Assembly (NCBI GenBank): GCA_905221195.1
Contig: CAJNCF010000005.1
Location: 84,885-148,884, forward strand
Origin: a bacterium
GTDB lineage: Bacteria; Bacillota; Bacilli; Lactobacillales; Streptococcaceae
DNA length: 64,000 nucleotides
Direction: 5' to 3'
In this document: in pieces, positions 8,290 to 16,705 of the stretch
Layout of the letters: the number at the start of each line of letters is the position of its first letter
Position numbering within the stretch: the first letter of the stretch is position 1
Translations under genes and position numbers: made by a program
Notes under the pieces: generated by a model
Seen by the model: the letters and a program-made list of their open reading frames with translations, nothing else
What the model was told of the DNA's origin: nothing
Databases searched by the model: none

Positions 8290-8371
8290 TTTCTTAGATT
8301 GTTTGATAAAGATCAGATGATAAATCCGATTTTTAGAGCTTAAACAAGTACCTCTCATAAGAAAATCTTAC

Positions 8372-8498
8372 GAAGCTGGACAAAAAGTCTTTAAATTTTG
8401 AAAACGCATAGTATCAGGTATTTAAAACTTGATATTATGCGTTTTATTGTGGGAAGATTTATTTCATTTTCTCTTAAAGTTGAGTTTTTGCCCAGCCT
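8372..8498. mobile_element. MITE-like 127-bp element with inner hairpin
   Basis: Imperfect terminal inverted repeats GARGCTGGRCAAAAA...TTTAA (8372-8394 and 8474-8498) bracket a long internal hairpin (8401-8445; arms AAAACGCATA and TATGCGTTTT). A near-identical hairpin occurs alone at 36402-36448. There is no coding capacity. The inner hairpin probably terminates the surface-protein transcript. It may belong to a known pneumococcal interspersed family (RUP or SPRITE), which I cannot check. Confidence 0.55.
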
Positions 8499-8554
8499 CT
8501 CTTTGCTCTGTCTTGAAAAACTATAGAACACTTCTTAACTGTGAAGGAGGATAA

Positions 8555-8591
8555 AAAAATTCCCTGCAAAATGAAATTGCAAGGAATTTTT
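8555..8591. terminator. Bidirectional terminator
   Basis: An imperfect stem AATTCCCTGCAA/TTGCAAGGAATT is flanked by A-rich and T-rich sides. It lies 2 bases after the stop of the minus-strand HXXEE gene and ends it. Confidence 0.75.
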
Positions 8592-8592
8592 G

Positions 8593-9111
8593 TTAATGGT
8601 TATGGGCAAGCCAGGCGGAATATTTTTTTCCGAGCCAGAGAGCAAAGGGGAGATTGATGACGACGATGCCTGAGCCAACTAGTGAAAATAGGAAAAATTC
8701 GCTAGTTGAAACCTGCCACAAATGCACGATGTCTGTAATCAAATAAGCACTGATAGGAAAACAAAGGATAGAAGTGATGAGAGCAGGGATATACTTACGG
8801 AGAAGAATTGATTGTCCAATATGGAGCAAGAGATGGAGTGCAAAGGCCACAAATCCTCCTAACCAAACTAATTCGAGCGCTCTAGATTGACTAGAATACG
8901 CTAATAAAGTGATGGATAAGACAATGATAAACTCCTCAAAAACAGCAAGGGCCAATCCCTCTGTTGTAATTCCTTTGTGAATCTTGAGAATAGCTGGAGT
9001 CTTTTGAGCCAGCAAGGTTTCATTGATATGAATCCAAGGGACAAGACCGATAATTTCTTCCATATCGTGAAAGATAAAGAGTAGCGGAAACATCCAAAGA
9101 TAAAATGCCAT
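8593..9111 (-). CDS. HXXEE domain membrane protein (172 aa)
   Basis: A polytopic membrane protein with about five hydrophobic segments. The HDMEE motif near residue 15, followed by paired acidic residues, identifies the HXXEE family, thought to be metal-binding membrane proteins of unknown activity. A second conserved-looking polar motif (AVFEEFIIV) and HLLLHIGQ add candidate metal ligands. It is transcribed alone, with its own terminator. The role is unknown. Confidence 0.75.
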   Translation of the reverse strand: MAFYLWMFPLLFIFHDMEEIIGLVPWIHINETLLAQKTPAILKIHKGITTEGLALAVFEEFIIVLSITLLAYSSQSRALELVWLGGFVAFALHLLLHIGQSILLRKYIPALITSILCFPISAYLITDIVHLWQVSTSEFFLFSLVGSGIVVINLPFALWLGKKYSAWLAHNH

Positions 9112-9152
9112 AAATCTCTCCTGAAAAGTTATAGATCGCTAACCAATAAAGC

Positions 9153-9177
9153 AAAAAACGCCCAGAAAGGCGTTTTG
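9153..9177 (-). terminator. Terminator after rpmG
   Basis: On the minus strand, AAAACGCC pairs with GGCGTTTT, followed by a T-run. It ends the rpmF-rpmG transcript 13 bases after the rpmG stop. Confidence 0.8.
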
Positions 9178-9189
9178 AGTTAGGTGTGC

Positions 9190-9339
9190 TTATTTAACTT
9201 CTGTAAACACAACGTGTTTGCGAAGTTTTGGTGAGTATTTCTTCAATTGAAGACGGTCTGGAGTGTTACGTTTGTTTTTAGAAGTAAGGTACAAGCGTTC
9301 ACCAGATTCTTTGTGTTCAAGTGTAATATTTACGCGCAT
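9190..9339 (-). CDS. rpmG: 50S ribosomal protein L33, zinc-independent form
   Basis: 49 aa, [20 protein letters not shown] then [10 protein letters not shown]..., ending HVVFTEVK. This is ribosomal protein L33 of the large subunit. The paired CxxC zinc ligands of the canonical form are absent (EHKES replaces the first pair), so this is the C-minus paralogue type that does not need zinc. It lies 15 bases downstream of rpmF with a GGGAG site and is co-transcribed with it. It is too short to stand out by length, but the sequence is unmistakable. Confidence 0.95.
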
Positions 9340-9354
9340 GGTATCTCCCTTCTA

Positions 9355-9537
9355 TTATTCAGCTGCTGCAGCTTTAGCGATTTTACGTCCTTTGTAGTAT
9401 CCTTTAAGTGATACACGGTGAGAACGTGAGTAATCTCCAGTAGTTTCGTCAAAGTTTACAGATGGAGCTGTTACTTTGTAGTGTGTACGACGTTTGTTTT
9501 TCTTCGCTTTTGAAGTGCGACGTGCAGGTACTGCCAT
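9355..9537 (-). CDS. rpmF: 50S ribosomal protein L32, zinc-independent form
   Basis: 60 aa, beginning [20 protein letters not shown], the invariant L32 N-terminus. The usual C-terminal CxxC...CxxC zinc knuckle is replaced by [18 protein letters not shown], so this is a cysteine-free form. It is the first gene of a two-gene operon with rpmG. An AAAGGAG site lies upstream of the ATG, and a clear promoter sits at 9599-9627. Confidence 0.97.
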   Translation of the reverse strand: MAVPARRTSKAKKNKRRTHYKVTAPSVNFDETTGDYSRSHRVSLKGYYKGRKIAKAAAAE

Positions 9538-9598
9538 TTTGATTTCTCCTTTAGGTATTTATATTCGATTCAATCTACTGATTTTCATCAACCATACT

Positions 9599-9627
9599 AG
9601 GATAACACATTTTTTTTGTAAAGTAAA
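9599..9627 (-). promoter_or_regulatory. rpmFG promoter
   Basis: Minus strand: -35 TTTACT (9622-9627), 17-bp spacer, -10 TATCCT (9599-9604) preceded by TGT, an extended -10. No AdcR/Zur-like palindrome is obvious around it. Confidence 0.6.
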
Positions 9628-9730
9628 GTTACTTGACAAAAAAAGATGAAAAAATTAAAGGCTATCAACTAAATTAATCGAAATTTTCTGAAAATTCAAG
9701 AATTTTCTTCTGTTCATTGCTTTTAAAATG

Positions 9731-9739
9731 TGCTATAAT
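9731..9739 (+). promoter_or_regulatory. ilvD promoter (extended -10)
   Basis: TGC TATAAT at 9731-9739, 28 bases before the start codon, with only a weak -35. The leader is too short for a T-box or leader peptide. A CodY-type site may be present in the AATTTTCTGAAAATTC tract (about 9682-9697), which matches the CodY consensus AATTTTCWGAAAATT. Confidence 0.6.
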
Positions 9740-9766
9740 AGTAAAAACTGAAATGGGAGGGATAAG

Positions 9767-11470
9767 ATGACTGAATTAGATAAACGTCACCGCAGTAGCA
9801 TTTATGACAGCATGGTAAAATCGCCAAACCGTGCTATGCTTCGTGCGACTGGTATGACAGATAAGGACTTTGAAACACCGATTGTAGGAGTGATTTCGAC
9901 TTGGGCGGAAAATACACCATGTAACATTCACTTGCATGATTTTGGGAAATTGGCGAAAGAAGGTGTCAAATCTGCAGGTGCTTGGCCTGTTCAGTTTGGA
10001 ACTATTACCGTAGCGGACGGGATTGCCATGGGAACGCCTGGTATGCGTTTCTCTTTGACATCTCGTGATATCATTGCGGACTCTATCGAGGCGGCTATGG
10101 GTGGTCACAACGTGGATGCCTTCGTCGCTATCGGTGGCTGTGATAAGAACATGCCTGGTTCTATGATTGCTATTGCCAACATGGACATTCCAGCCATTTT
10201 CGCCTATGGTGGAACCATTGCACCGGGAAATCTTGATGGCAAAGACATTGACTTGGTTTCTGTTTTTGAGGGAATCGGAAAATGGAACCACGGTGACATG
10301 ACAGCTGAGGACGTGAAACGTCTTGAATGTAATGCCTGCCCTGGCCCTGGTGGTTGTGGTGGTATGTATACAGCTAATACCATGGCGACTGCTATCGAAG
10401 TTCTAGGGATGAGTTTGCCAGGATCTTCCTCTCACCCAGCTGAATCAGCTGACAAGAAAGAAGATATCGAAGCAGCAGGACGTGCTGTTGTTAAGATGCT
10501 GGAGCTTGGTCTCAAACCATCAGATATCTTGACTCGTGAAGCCTTTGAAGATGCTATCACTGTAACTATGGCTCTTGGTGGTTCTACAAATGCCACTCTT
10601 CACTTGCTTGCCATTGCCCATGCGGCTAATGTTGATTTGTCACTTGAGGACTTCAATACAATCCAAGAGCGCGTGCCTCACTTGGCCGACTTGAAACCAT
10701 CTGGTCAGTATGTCTTCCAAGACCTCTACGAAGTCGGTGGTGTGCCTGCGGTTATGAAATACCTTTTGGCAAATGGCTTCCTTCATGGAGACCGCATCAC
10801 ATGCACTGGTAAGACTGTTGCTGAGAACTTGGCTGACTTTGCAGACCTCACACCAGGTCAAAAAGTCATCATGCCACTTGAAAATCCAAAACGTGCAGAC
10901 GGTCCGCTTATCATCTTGAACGGGAACCTTGCCCCTGATGGAGCGGTTGCCAAGGTATCAGGTGTGAAGGTGCGCCGTCACGTTGGACCAGCTAAGGTCT
11001 TTGACTCAGAAGAAGATGCGATTCAGGCTGTTCTGACAGATGAAATCGTTGATGGCGATGTTGTCGTTGTTCGTTTCGTTGGACCTAAGGGTGGTCCTGG
11101 TATGCCTGAGATGCTGTCACTTTCATCCATGATTGTTGGTAAAGGTCAAGGAGACAAGGTTGCCCTCTTGACGGATGGTCGTTTCTCTGGTGGTACTTAT
11201 GGTCTGGTTGTCGGACATATCGCTCCTGAAGCTCAGGACGGTGGACCGATTGCCTACCTCCGTACAGGTGATATCGTTACGGTTGACCAAGATACCAAAG
11301 AAATTTCCATGGCCGTATCGGAAGAAGAACTTGAAAAACGTAAGGCAGAAACAACCTTGCCACCACTTTACAGCCGTGGTGTCCTCGGTAAATATGCCCA
11401 TATCGTATCGTCTGCTTCACGCGGAGCCGTGACAGACTTCTGGAATATGGATAAGTCAGGTAAAAAATAA
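9767..11470 (+). CDS. ilvD: Dihydroxy-acid dehydratase
   Basis: IlvD, 567 aa, full length. It dehydrates 2,3-dihydroxy-isovalerate and -methylvalerate to the 2-keto acids, the last common step to valine and isoleucine. The three Fe-S ligand cysteines of the family are seen at C52, C125 (GGCDKNMPG) and C197 (within [12 protein letters not shown]). The RFSGG segment near the C-terminus is also present. Ribosome-binding site GGGAGG. The gene is monocistronic, ends at a hairpin terminator and converges with a SufT-like Fe-S assembly gene. A CodY-like palindrome upstream suggests branched-chain amino acid control. Confidence 0.97.
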   Translation: MTELDKRHRSSIYDSMVKSPNRAMLRATGMTDKDFETPIVGVISTWAENTPCNIHLHDFGKLAKEGVKSAGAWPVQFGTITVADGIAMGTPGMRFSLTSRDIIADSIEAAMGGHNVDAFVAIGGCDKNMPGSMIAIANMDIPAIFAYGGTIAPGNLDGKDIDLVSVFEGIGKWNHGDMTAEDVKRLECNACPGPGGCGGMYTANTMATAIEVLGMSLPGSSSHPAESADKKEDIEAAGRAVVKMLELGLKPSDILTREAFEDAITVTMALGGSTNATLHLLAIAHAANVDLSLEDFNTIQERVPHLADLKPSGQYVFQDLYEVGGVPAVMKYLLANGFLHGDRITCTGKTVAENLADFADLTPGQKVIMPLENPKRADGPLIILNGNLAPDGAVAKVSGVKVRRHVGPAKVFDSEEDAIQAVLTDEIVDGDVVVVRFVGPKGGPGMPEMLSLSSMIVGKGQGDKVALLTDGRFSGGTYGLVVGHIAPEAQDGGPIAYLRTGDIVTVDQDTKEISMAVSEEELEKRKAETTLPPLYSRGVLGKYAHIVSSASRGAVTDFWNMDKSGKK

Positions 11471-11477
11471 ACTCAAA

Positions 11478-11507
11478 AAGCAAGCCAATTTCGGCTTGCT
11501 TCTTTTT
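11478..11507 (+). terminator. ilvD terminator
   Basis: AAGCAAGCC pairs with GGCTTGCTT, followed by CTTTTT. Confidence 0.85.
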
Positions 11508-11530
11508 ATCTTCAAAAGTAATTTTCCTGC

Positions 11531-11872
11531 TTAACGAGGTGGCAGTCCAAGGGCAATACGGCCGTAGCGACTGATTCGTGTGATCTTCCAGGCAGGCGAC
11601 CAGGTAACTTCAACCTTGACATCTTCGATACCCTCGATTTGTTTGAGACCTGCAACGATTTCGATAGGCAGGCTTTCGGCACAATCGCAGGCTGTGTCAG
11701 TGAAGGTCATGACAATCTTACAGAGCCCCGTTTCATCCAGATTGATTTCATAAATCAGCCCTAGATTGTACACATCCAATTCCACATCTGTATCAAAAAC
11801 CTTCTCTAGTTTTTCGATAATTTGGTCTTGTAAGGCCAAAGCGCGGTCATTGATTTTGATATCGTCTCTCAT
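11531..11872 (-). CDS. MIP18/DUF59 family Fe-S assembly protein (SufT-like)
   Basis: 113 aa, a single MIP18 (DUF59, PaaD-like) domain. It shows the family's LDVYNLGLIYEI segment and the TDTACDCAESLP loop with two cysteines, the likely metal or cluster contact. The C-terminus, WSPAWKITRISRYGRIALG, is typical of Gram-positive SufT-like proteins, which help mature [4Fe-4S] enzymes. It converges on ilvD, itself an Fe-S enzyme, which hints at its client. Assigned by motif only. Confidence 0.8.
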   Translation of the reverse strand: MRDDIKINDRALALQDQIIEKLEKVFDTDVELDVYNLGLIYEINLDETGLCKIVMTFTDTACDCAESLPIEIVAGLKQIEGIEDVKVEVTWSPAWKITRISRYGRIALGLPPR

Positions 11873-11996
11873 AGCAGTCCCTCCACGTGATAAATATCCT
11901 CTATTTTCTCATAATTCTGACAATTTGGCAAGTTTTTGATGAATTTTCTGAAAAAATATGATAACATAAAGAAAAGGCTGAATTAAGGAGAAGTCT

Positions 11997-12848
11997 ATGG
12001 AGCAGATTGGAAAAGTCTTTAGACAATTACGAGAGTCAAGAAATATCTCGCTGAGACAGGCGACTGGGGGACAATTTTCGCCCTCCATGTTATCCCGCTT
12101 TGAAACTGGTCAGAGTGAGCTTTCGGTGGAAAAGTTTCTATTTGCCCTAGAAAATATATCTGCTAGTGTAGAGGAAATCCTCTTTCTAGCTAGAGGTTTT
12201 CAGTATGATACAGATTCTGAGTTGAGAAAAGAAATCACAGATGTCTTGGATATAAAGAATATAGCACCTCTTGAAGACTTGTATCGCAAGGAATATCAAA
12301 AGCATGCCCATTCTCAAAACAAACAGAAACATATTTTAAATGCCATTATTATCAAGTCTTATATGAAGAGTCTGGATGAAAGGGTAGAGTTAACGGCAGA
12401 GGAAGGGAAAGTCCTTCATGACTACTTGTTTTCTACTGAAATTTGGGGAATCTATGAACTCAATTTGTTCTCAGTTAGTTCTCCATTCTTATCTGTTGCT
12501 CTTTTTACTAGATATGTACGAGAAATGGTTCGAAAATCTGATTTTCTAATGGAAATGTCTGTTAATCGAAACCTGTTTCACACCATGCTATTGAATGGTT
12601 TTTTAGCCAGCATTGAGTGTGAAGAATTTACCAATGCCTCTTATTTTAAACGTGTCATCAAAGAGCATTTCTACAAGGAAAATGAGACCTATTTCCGAAT
12701 TGTCTATTTGTGGGCAGAAGGTCTCCTTGATAGCAAGCAGGGTAGAGTCAAGGAAGGTCAGAAAAAGATGGAAGATGCTGTCCGTATTTTTGAGATGCTT
12801 GGCTGTCACAAATCTGCCGAATACTATAGAAAAACGACCGATTGTTGA
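11997..12848 (+). CDS. Rgg/MutR-family transcriptional regulator
   Basis: 283 aa. The N-terminal XRE-type helix-turn-helix (residues about 5-60; LRESRNISLRQATGGQFSPS and MLSRFETGQSELS) is the hallmark of Rgg proteins. The rest is a helical peptide-binding repeat region ending in MEDAVRIFEMLG. Many Rgg proteins answer to short hydrophobic peptides. I searched both flanks for an SHP-like ORF and found none convincing, so this may be a stand-alone Rgg. The next gene on the same strand, an MFS transporter, has its own promoter 146 bases later and may be its target. Confidence 0.85.
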   Translation: MEQIGKVFRQLRESRNISLRQATGGQFSPSMLSRFETGQSELSVEKFLFALENISASVEEILFLARGFQYDTDSELRKEITDVLDIKNIAPLEDLYRKEYQKHAHSQNKQKHILNAIIIKSYMKSLDERVELTAEEGKVLHDYLFSTEIWGIYELNLFSVSSPFLSVALFTRYVREMVRKSDFLMEMSVNRNLFHTMLLNGFLASIECEEFTNASYFKRVIKEHFYKENETYFRIVYLWAEGLLDSKQGRVKEGQKKMEDAVRIFEMLGCHKSAEYYRKTTDC

Positions 12849-12990
12849 ATATCTGCAAACCAAGAAAATAATTTAAAATTTGAAGCGATAGAACTCTTGT
12901 CCTCTCTCATGTCATCAAAGAGATTTTATCGTTGTTTTACTTATTTTGTGTGTTGCATATATTCAAAAGTTTTCCTCTAAAATTTCTAAG

Positions 12991-12999
12991 TGCTATACT
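12991..12999 (+). promoter_or_regulatory. Promoter of MFS transporter gene
   Basis: Extended -10, TGC TATACT, 47 bases upstream of the ATG at 13046. The region between the Rgg gene and this site is AT-rich and otherwise featureless. Confidence 0.55.
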
Positions 13000-13045
13000 A
13001 TAGTCATATTTCACATAAAACTTCGAACAAGAAGGGAGATTACCT

Positions 13046-14293
13046 ATGAAATTATTGTTCAGAAATCAAGCTTATCGTCTCTTGACTTTGTCACGCTTCT
13101 TCAATGCTTTTGGTGCTTCAATTTTTAATCTGGTATTTATCGTCTATGCATCGACCTTGCCACAAGCCTCTTTTGCGGTTGCTATGGCGAATATTGTCAT
13201 GATTCTTCCGACTTTCTTTACAGTTTTTGTAGGGATTCGGGCAGATTACACGAGGGACAAGGTCAAATGGATGACTTACAGCGGTTTGTTTCAGGCGGTT
13301 TTATTTTTTCTGGCAGCCCTAGTTGTTCAGCAAGCTAGTCTCTTTGCCTTTTCTAGCCTGTGTTTAATCAATGTCATTAGTGATGTCATCAGTGATTTTG
13401 CAGGTGGTTTGCGCATGCCTCTCATTAAAGAAAAAGTAGCTGAAGAGGATTTGATGGAAGCTTATTCTTTTTCACAGTTTATCACCTATATTTCAGCCAT
13501 TGGTGGTCAAGCTTTCGGAGTCTGGCTCTTAGGGCTATCGGTCAATAATTTTTCTCTCGTTGCGGGAATCAATGCCTGCTTTTTCCTAGTATCAGCCGTT
13601 ATCCTCTTTTTAGGAAAAAGCAAATTGAGCCTGCCAATCTCATCTGCTGATGGTGAAAACCTAAAAAATGAGAAGCTTTCTATCAAAGACCAGTTCCTAA
13701 CAATTTACCGAAATTTACGTCTCGTTTTTCTTAAAGGTGGACAGAAAAACTTTGGTTTTATGCTCTTTGCAGTCTTGCTTATCAATGCCTTGGGTGGCGC
13801 TTTAGGAAGCATCTATAACATCTTCTTTTTGAGCCATTCTCTTTTGGACTTTTCTTATACAGAGGCATTATTTATCAGTCAATTCTGTGCTTTGTTAGCA
13901 ATCATGATCAGTAGCCTTACGGGCAATGATTATTTTGGGAAGCAGTCCTTGCCTAGATTGATGATGTGGGTGACAGTAGGACTCAGTCTAGTTGGTCTAG
14001 CTAATTTATTTAATCAAGTCGTACTTGGTTTACTATTTATCTGTTCAACTCTGTATGTGTCTGGTAAAGTTCAACCAAAGATTAGTGCCTTGCTCCTGAA
14101 AAATCTAGCTCCAGAGGTTCTAGCTCGTACCAGTAATTTTTTAGGTTTATTGTTCACCTTATCCATACCTGTGGGAACAGCTTGTTTTTCACTTATAGCT
14201 GTATGGAATATACAGTTGACTTGGATGCTATTTGTTGGTCTTTCCTTGCTAGCTATTCTTTTGACAGGTCTTAATCTCAAAAATGATATTTGA
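13046..14293 (+). CDS. Major facilitator superfamily transporter
   Basis: 415 aa with about 12 hydrophobic helices and the conserved loop after helix 2 (GIRADYTRDKVKWMT, an RxDxxxRRK-like motif A variant). This is the layout of MFS multidrug or macrolide-type efflux proteins. Ribosome-binding site AAGGGAG. Located directly downstream of an Rgg regulator. The substrate cannot be read from sequence. Confidence 0.85.
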   Translation: MKLLFRNQAYRLLTLSRFFNAFGASIFNLVFIVYASTLPQASFAVAMANIVMILPTFFTVFVGIRADYTRDKVKWMTYSGLFQAVLFFLAALVVQQASLFAFSSLCLINVISDVISDFAGGLRMPLIKEKVAEEDLMEAYSFSQFITYISAIGGQAFGVWLLGLSVNNFSLVAGINACFFLVSAVILFLGKSKLSLPISSADGENLKNEKLSIKDQFLTIYRNLRLVFLKGGQKNFGFMLFAVLLINALGGALGSIYNIFFLSHSLLDFSYTEALFISQFCALLAIMISSLTGNDYFGKQSLPRLMMWVTVGLSLVGLANLFNQVVLGLLFICSTLYVSGKVQPKISALLLKNLAPEVLARTSNFLGLLFTLSIPVGTACFSLIAVWNIQLTWMLFVGLSLLAILLTGLNLKNDI

Positions 14294-14370
14294 ATCCTAA
14301 TTTTATTCATACTGTTTTAATCCTTCTATTTATGGTAGAATAAGACTATTAAGTTTAAAGAGGATTCCCT

Positions 14371-15651
14371 ATGAAATTACAAAAACCAAAAGGAACGCAG
14401 GATATTTTACCTGCTGAATCTGCCAAATGGCAGTACGTTGAGGGCTTTGCCCGTGAAATTTTCAAGCGCTATAACTATGCAGAAGTGCGCACGCCTATTT
14501 TTGAGCACTACGAGGTTATCAGTCGCTCTGTCGGAGATACAACGGATATCGTGACCAAGGAAATGTACGATTTCTATGACAAGGGTGACCGTCATATCAC
14601 CCTCCGTCCAGAAGGAACTGCGCCAGTTGTCCGTTCTTATGTGGAAAATAAACTCTTCGCTCCAGAAGTGCAAAAGCCAAGTAAGTTCTATTACATGGGC
14701 CCTATGTTCCGTTATGAGCGTCCGCAGGCAGGGCGTTTGCGCCAGTTCCACCAGATTGGTGTTGAGTGTTTTGGATCTAGCAATCCAGCTACCGATGTGG
14801 AAACTATCGCTATGGCAGCTCATTTCTTGAAAGAAATCGGCATCCAAGGTGTCAAATTGCACCTCAACACTCTTGGAAATCCTGAGAGCCGTGCAGCCTA
14901 TCGTCAGGCCTTGATTGATTATTTGACACCGCTCAAGGAGACCTTGTCTAAGGATAGCCAGCGTCGCTTGGAGGAAAATCCTCTCCGTGTCTTGGACTCT
15001 AAGGAAAAAGAAGACAAGGTGGCAGTGGAGAATGCGCCGTCTATCTTGGATTTCCTTGATGAAGAAAGCCAAGCTCATTTTGATGCTGTGCGTCAGATGT
15101 TGGAAAATCTTGGAGTAGACTATATCATCGATACCAATATGGTGCGTGGTTTGGACTACTACAACCACACCATTTTTGAGTTTATCACTGAGATTGAGGG
15201 CAATGACTTGACAGTCTGTGCGGGTGGTCGCTACGATGGCTTGGTTGCTTACTTTGGTGGCCCTGAAACCGCTGGATTTGGTTTTGGACTTGGTGTAGAG
15301 CGCCTGCTTCTCATTCTTGAAAAGCAAGGTGTGGCCCTCCCTATCGAAAATGCCCTAGATGTCTATATCGTAGTCTTGGGCGAAGGAGCAAATATCAAGG
15401 CTTTGGAATTGGTACAGGCTCTTCGCCAACAAGGATTCAAAGCAGAGCGTGATTACCTCAACCGTAAGCTCAAAGCTCAGTTCAAGTCAGCCGATGTCTT
15501 TGCAGCTAAGACCCTCATCACCCTAGGCGAGAGCGAAGTCGAAAGCGGACAAGTGACGGTCAAGAACAACCAAACCCGAGAAGAAGTGCAAGTATCACTT
15601 GATGCTATCAGCCAAAACTTCTCAGAAATCTTTGAAAAATTAGGCTTTTAA
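14371..15651 (+). CDS. hisS: Histidyl-tRNA synthetase
   Basis: 426 aa class II aminoacyl-tRNA synthetase that charges tRNA-His. It starts [14 protein letters not shown] as usual. Motif 2 is [20 protein letters not shown], the histidine motifs are [11 protein letters not shown] and GGRYDGL, and motif 3 is [11 protein letters not shown]. The C-terminal anticodon-binding domain is complete. An extended -10 (TAGAAT, 14336-14341) lies 30 bases upstream; there is no T-box leader. A terminator follows at 15665. Confidence 0.97.
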   Translation: MKLQKPKGTQDILPAESAKWQYVEGFAREIFKRYNYAEVRTPIFEHYEVISRSVGDTTDIVTKEMYDFYDKGDRHITLRPEGTAPVVRSYVENKLFAPEVQKPSKFYYMGPMFRYERPQAGRLRQFHQIGVECFGSSNPATDVETIAMAAHFLKEIGIQGVKLHLNTLGNPESRAAYRQALIDYLTPLKETLSKDSQRRLEENPLRVLDSKEKEDKVAVENAPSILDFLDEESQAHFDAVRQMLENLGVDYIIDTNMVRGLDYYNHTIFEFITEIEGNDLTVCAGGRYDGLVAYFGGPETAGFGFGLGVERLLLILEKQGVALPIENALDVYIVVLGEGANIKALELVQALRQQGFKAERDYLNRKLKAQFKSADVFAAKTLITLGESEVESGQVTVKNNQTREEVQVSLDAISQNFSEIFEKLGF

Positions 15652-15664
15652 TAGTAGAAAAACT

Positions 15665-15692
15665 GGTCAGGATTTTACTCCTGACCTTTTTC
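15665..15692 (+). terminator. hisS terminator
   Basis: GGTCAGGA pairs with TCCTGACC, followed by TTTTTCTTTT. Confidence 0.9.
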
Positions 15693-15718
15693 TTTTGCAA
15701 AATGACAAAAATCATAAA

Positions 15719-15764
15719 CTTTTTGACAAATATGCTTGTCAAAAAGAAAAAGATGTGTTACAAT
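15719..15764 (+). promoter_or_regulatory. Operon promoter overlapped by perfect inverted repeat
   Basis: CTTTTTGACAA (15719-15729) and its exact complement TTGTCAAAAAG (15736-15746) are separated by 6 bases. The right arm contains the -35 TTGTCA (15736-15741); a 17-bp spacer leads to -10 TACAAT (15759-15764). A regulator bound to the palindrome would block polymerase. The obvious candidate is the HTH protein encoded at 16125 in the same operon, giving autoregulation. Confidence 0.8.
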
Positions 15765-15800
15765 AAATTCAAGTTAAGAAATAGGAAGCAGAAAGGAGCT

Positions 15801-16115
15801 ATGATGTGGGTAGTATTTATACTATTTATGATTTTCTTTTATTCTAATAATTCTAAAAAAATCAAGAAACTAGAGAATAAAATCAAAAAGCTTGAGCGAA
15901 AAGAGAAAGGAAATATAGAAATGTCAAGATTATTGCAAGAATTAATTGGGAAAAATCCAACAATCGTTGGACAAGTGTTTGGAACATCTTTATGGGAAGT
16001 TGTGGATGTTGATGAGGAATGGGTCAAACTACGTAGTGTTGATAAAGAGGGGAAAGAAAAATTCAAACTACAACGCATTGAGGATATCCAAACCGTTGAG
16101 TTTGACGGAAAGTAG
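15801..16115 (+). CDS. Small membrane-anchored protein, first gene of ABC operon
   Basis: 104 aa from the ATG at 15801, chosen because an AAAGGAG site precedes it; the frame is open further upstream but lies in the promoter. One N-terminal membrane helix (WVVFILFMIFFYS) is followed by a lysine/glutamate coiled coil (KKIKKLENKIKKLERKEKG) and a soluble C-terminal domain (about residues 50-104). I do not recognise the family. It heads an operon of an HTH regulator, small membrane proteins and an ABC transporter, so it may be an accessory or sensor subunit. Confidence 0.75.
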   Translation: MMWVVFILFMIFFYSNNSKKIKKLENKIKKLERKEKGNIEMSRLLQELIGKNPTIVGQVFGTSLWEVVDVDEEWVKLRSVDKEGKEKFKLQRIEDIQTVEFDGK

Positions 16116-16124
16116 GTGTGTAAC

Positions 16125-16331
16125 ATGCAACTAAAAAATCGTCTAAAAGAGCTGCGGGCTCGCGATGGCCTCAATCAAACCGAACTAGCCAAGCTAGCAG
16201 AGGTTTCCAGACAGACCATTAGCCTATTAGAACGGGACGAATACACCCCGTCCGTTGTGATTGCCTTGAAAATATCTCAGATTTTCAACGAAACAGTCGA
16301 ATCGGTATTTCGCTTGGAGGAGGATGAGTGA
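16125..16331 (+). CDS. Cro/CI-type HTH transcriptional regulator (68 aa)
   Basis: A minimal DNA-binding protein consisting almost only of a XRE helix-turn-helix (LKELRARDGLNQTELAKLAE then VSRQTISLLERDEYTPS). This is the YozG/Cro-CI type often found with small ABC exporters. The ATG at 16125 is preferred over the upstream GTG at 16116 because the weak AGGTG site suits it. The stop overlaps the next start (TGATG). It probably binds the palindrome over the operon promoter at 15719-15746. Confidence 0.9.
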   Translation: MQLKNRLKELRARDGLNQTELAKLAEVSRQTISLLERDEYTPSVVIALKISQIFNETVESVFRLEEDE

Positions 16332-16519
16332 TGAACATGTATAGAGTGGTTTATTATATGAGTGTTCTTGCCCTTATTGTGAATGCCTTGGCTATGATTG
16401 GAACATTACTGGGTTGGTGCTATTTTGTTGAAAGTAAGTATTTGTTTTGGATTAACTTAGTCCTCTTGTCCATTTTCAATCGGTTGAAGAAAAAGGAGAA
16501 AGATGATGAACAAGTATAA
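16331..16519 (+). CDS. Small two-helix membrane protein
   Basis: 62 aa with two hydrophobic helices and a lysine-rich tail. The start ATG overlaps the regulator's stop, with GGAGG at a good distance. It aligns along its length with the following 65-aa protein (NMYRVVYYMSVLAL and NKYKVIYYVVAIAL; IGTLLGW and IGTNLGW), so the two are tandem paralogues. The function is unknown; it is probably a subunit or immunity-like accessory to the ABC transporter. Confidence 0.75.
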   Translation: MNMYRVVYYMSVLALIVNALAMIGTLLGWCYFVESKYLFWINLVLLSIFNRLKKKEKDDEQV

Positions 16520-16703
16520 AGTGATTTATTATGTAGTTGCCATAGCTTTATTAGTCAGCGTGTGTCTACTAATTGGAACAAATCTAGGATGGTTTGATCT
16601 CTATTACAGCGACCAATTTGTTTGGGCCTACTTTGCTCTTATCCCAGTCGTTGACTGGATTGAAAAGAAAGCAAACAATTTAGCAAGTGAAAAAGGAGAA
16701 TGA
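16506..16703 (+). CDS. Small two-helix membrane protein, paralogue of preceding gene
   Basis: 65 aa, two membrane helices and a lysine-rich C-terminus, clearly related to the preceding ORF and overlapping its end by 14 bases. The second of two ATGs (16506) is preferred given the AAGGAG spacing. The pair arose by tandem duplication. Function unknown. Confidence 0.75.
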   Translation: MNKYKVIYYVVAIALLVSVCLLIGTNLGWFDLYYSDQFVWAYFALIPVVDWIEKKANNLASEKGE

Positions 16704-16705
16704 AT

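Noticed and set aside
12909..12980. 23-codon ORF between the Rgg gene and the MFS gene as a possible SHP pheromone
   Set aside because: No ribosome-binding site, and the sequence (MSSKRFYRCFTYFVCCIYSK...) lacks the hydrophobic, acidic-ended SHP pattern.
14407..15327. 306-aa minus-strand ORF opposite hisS
   Set aside because: hisS is certain on the plus strand; the antisense frame has no recognisable motif or ribosome-binding site.
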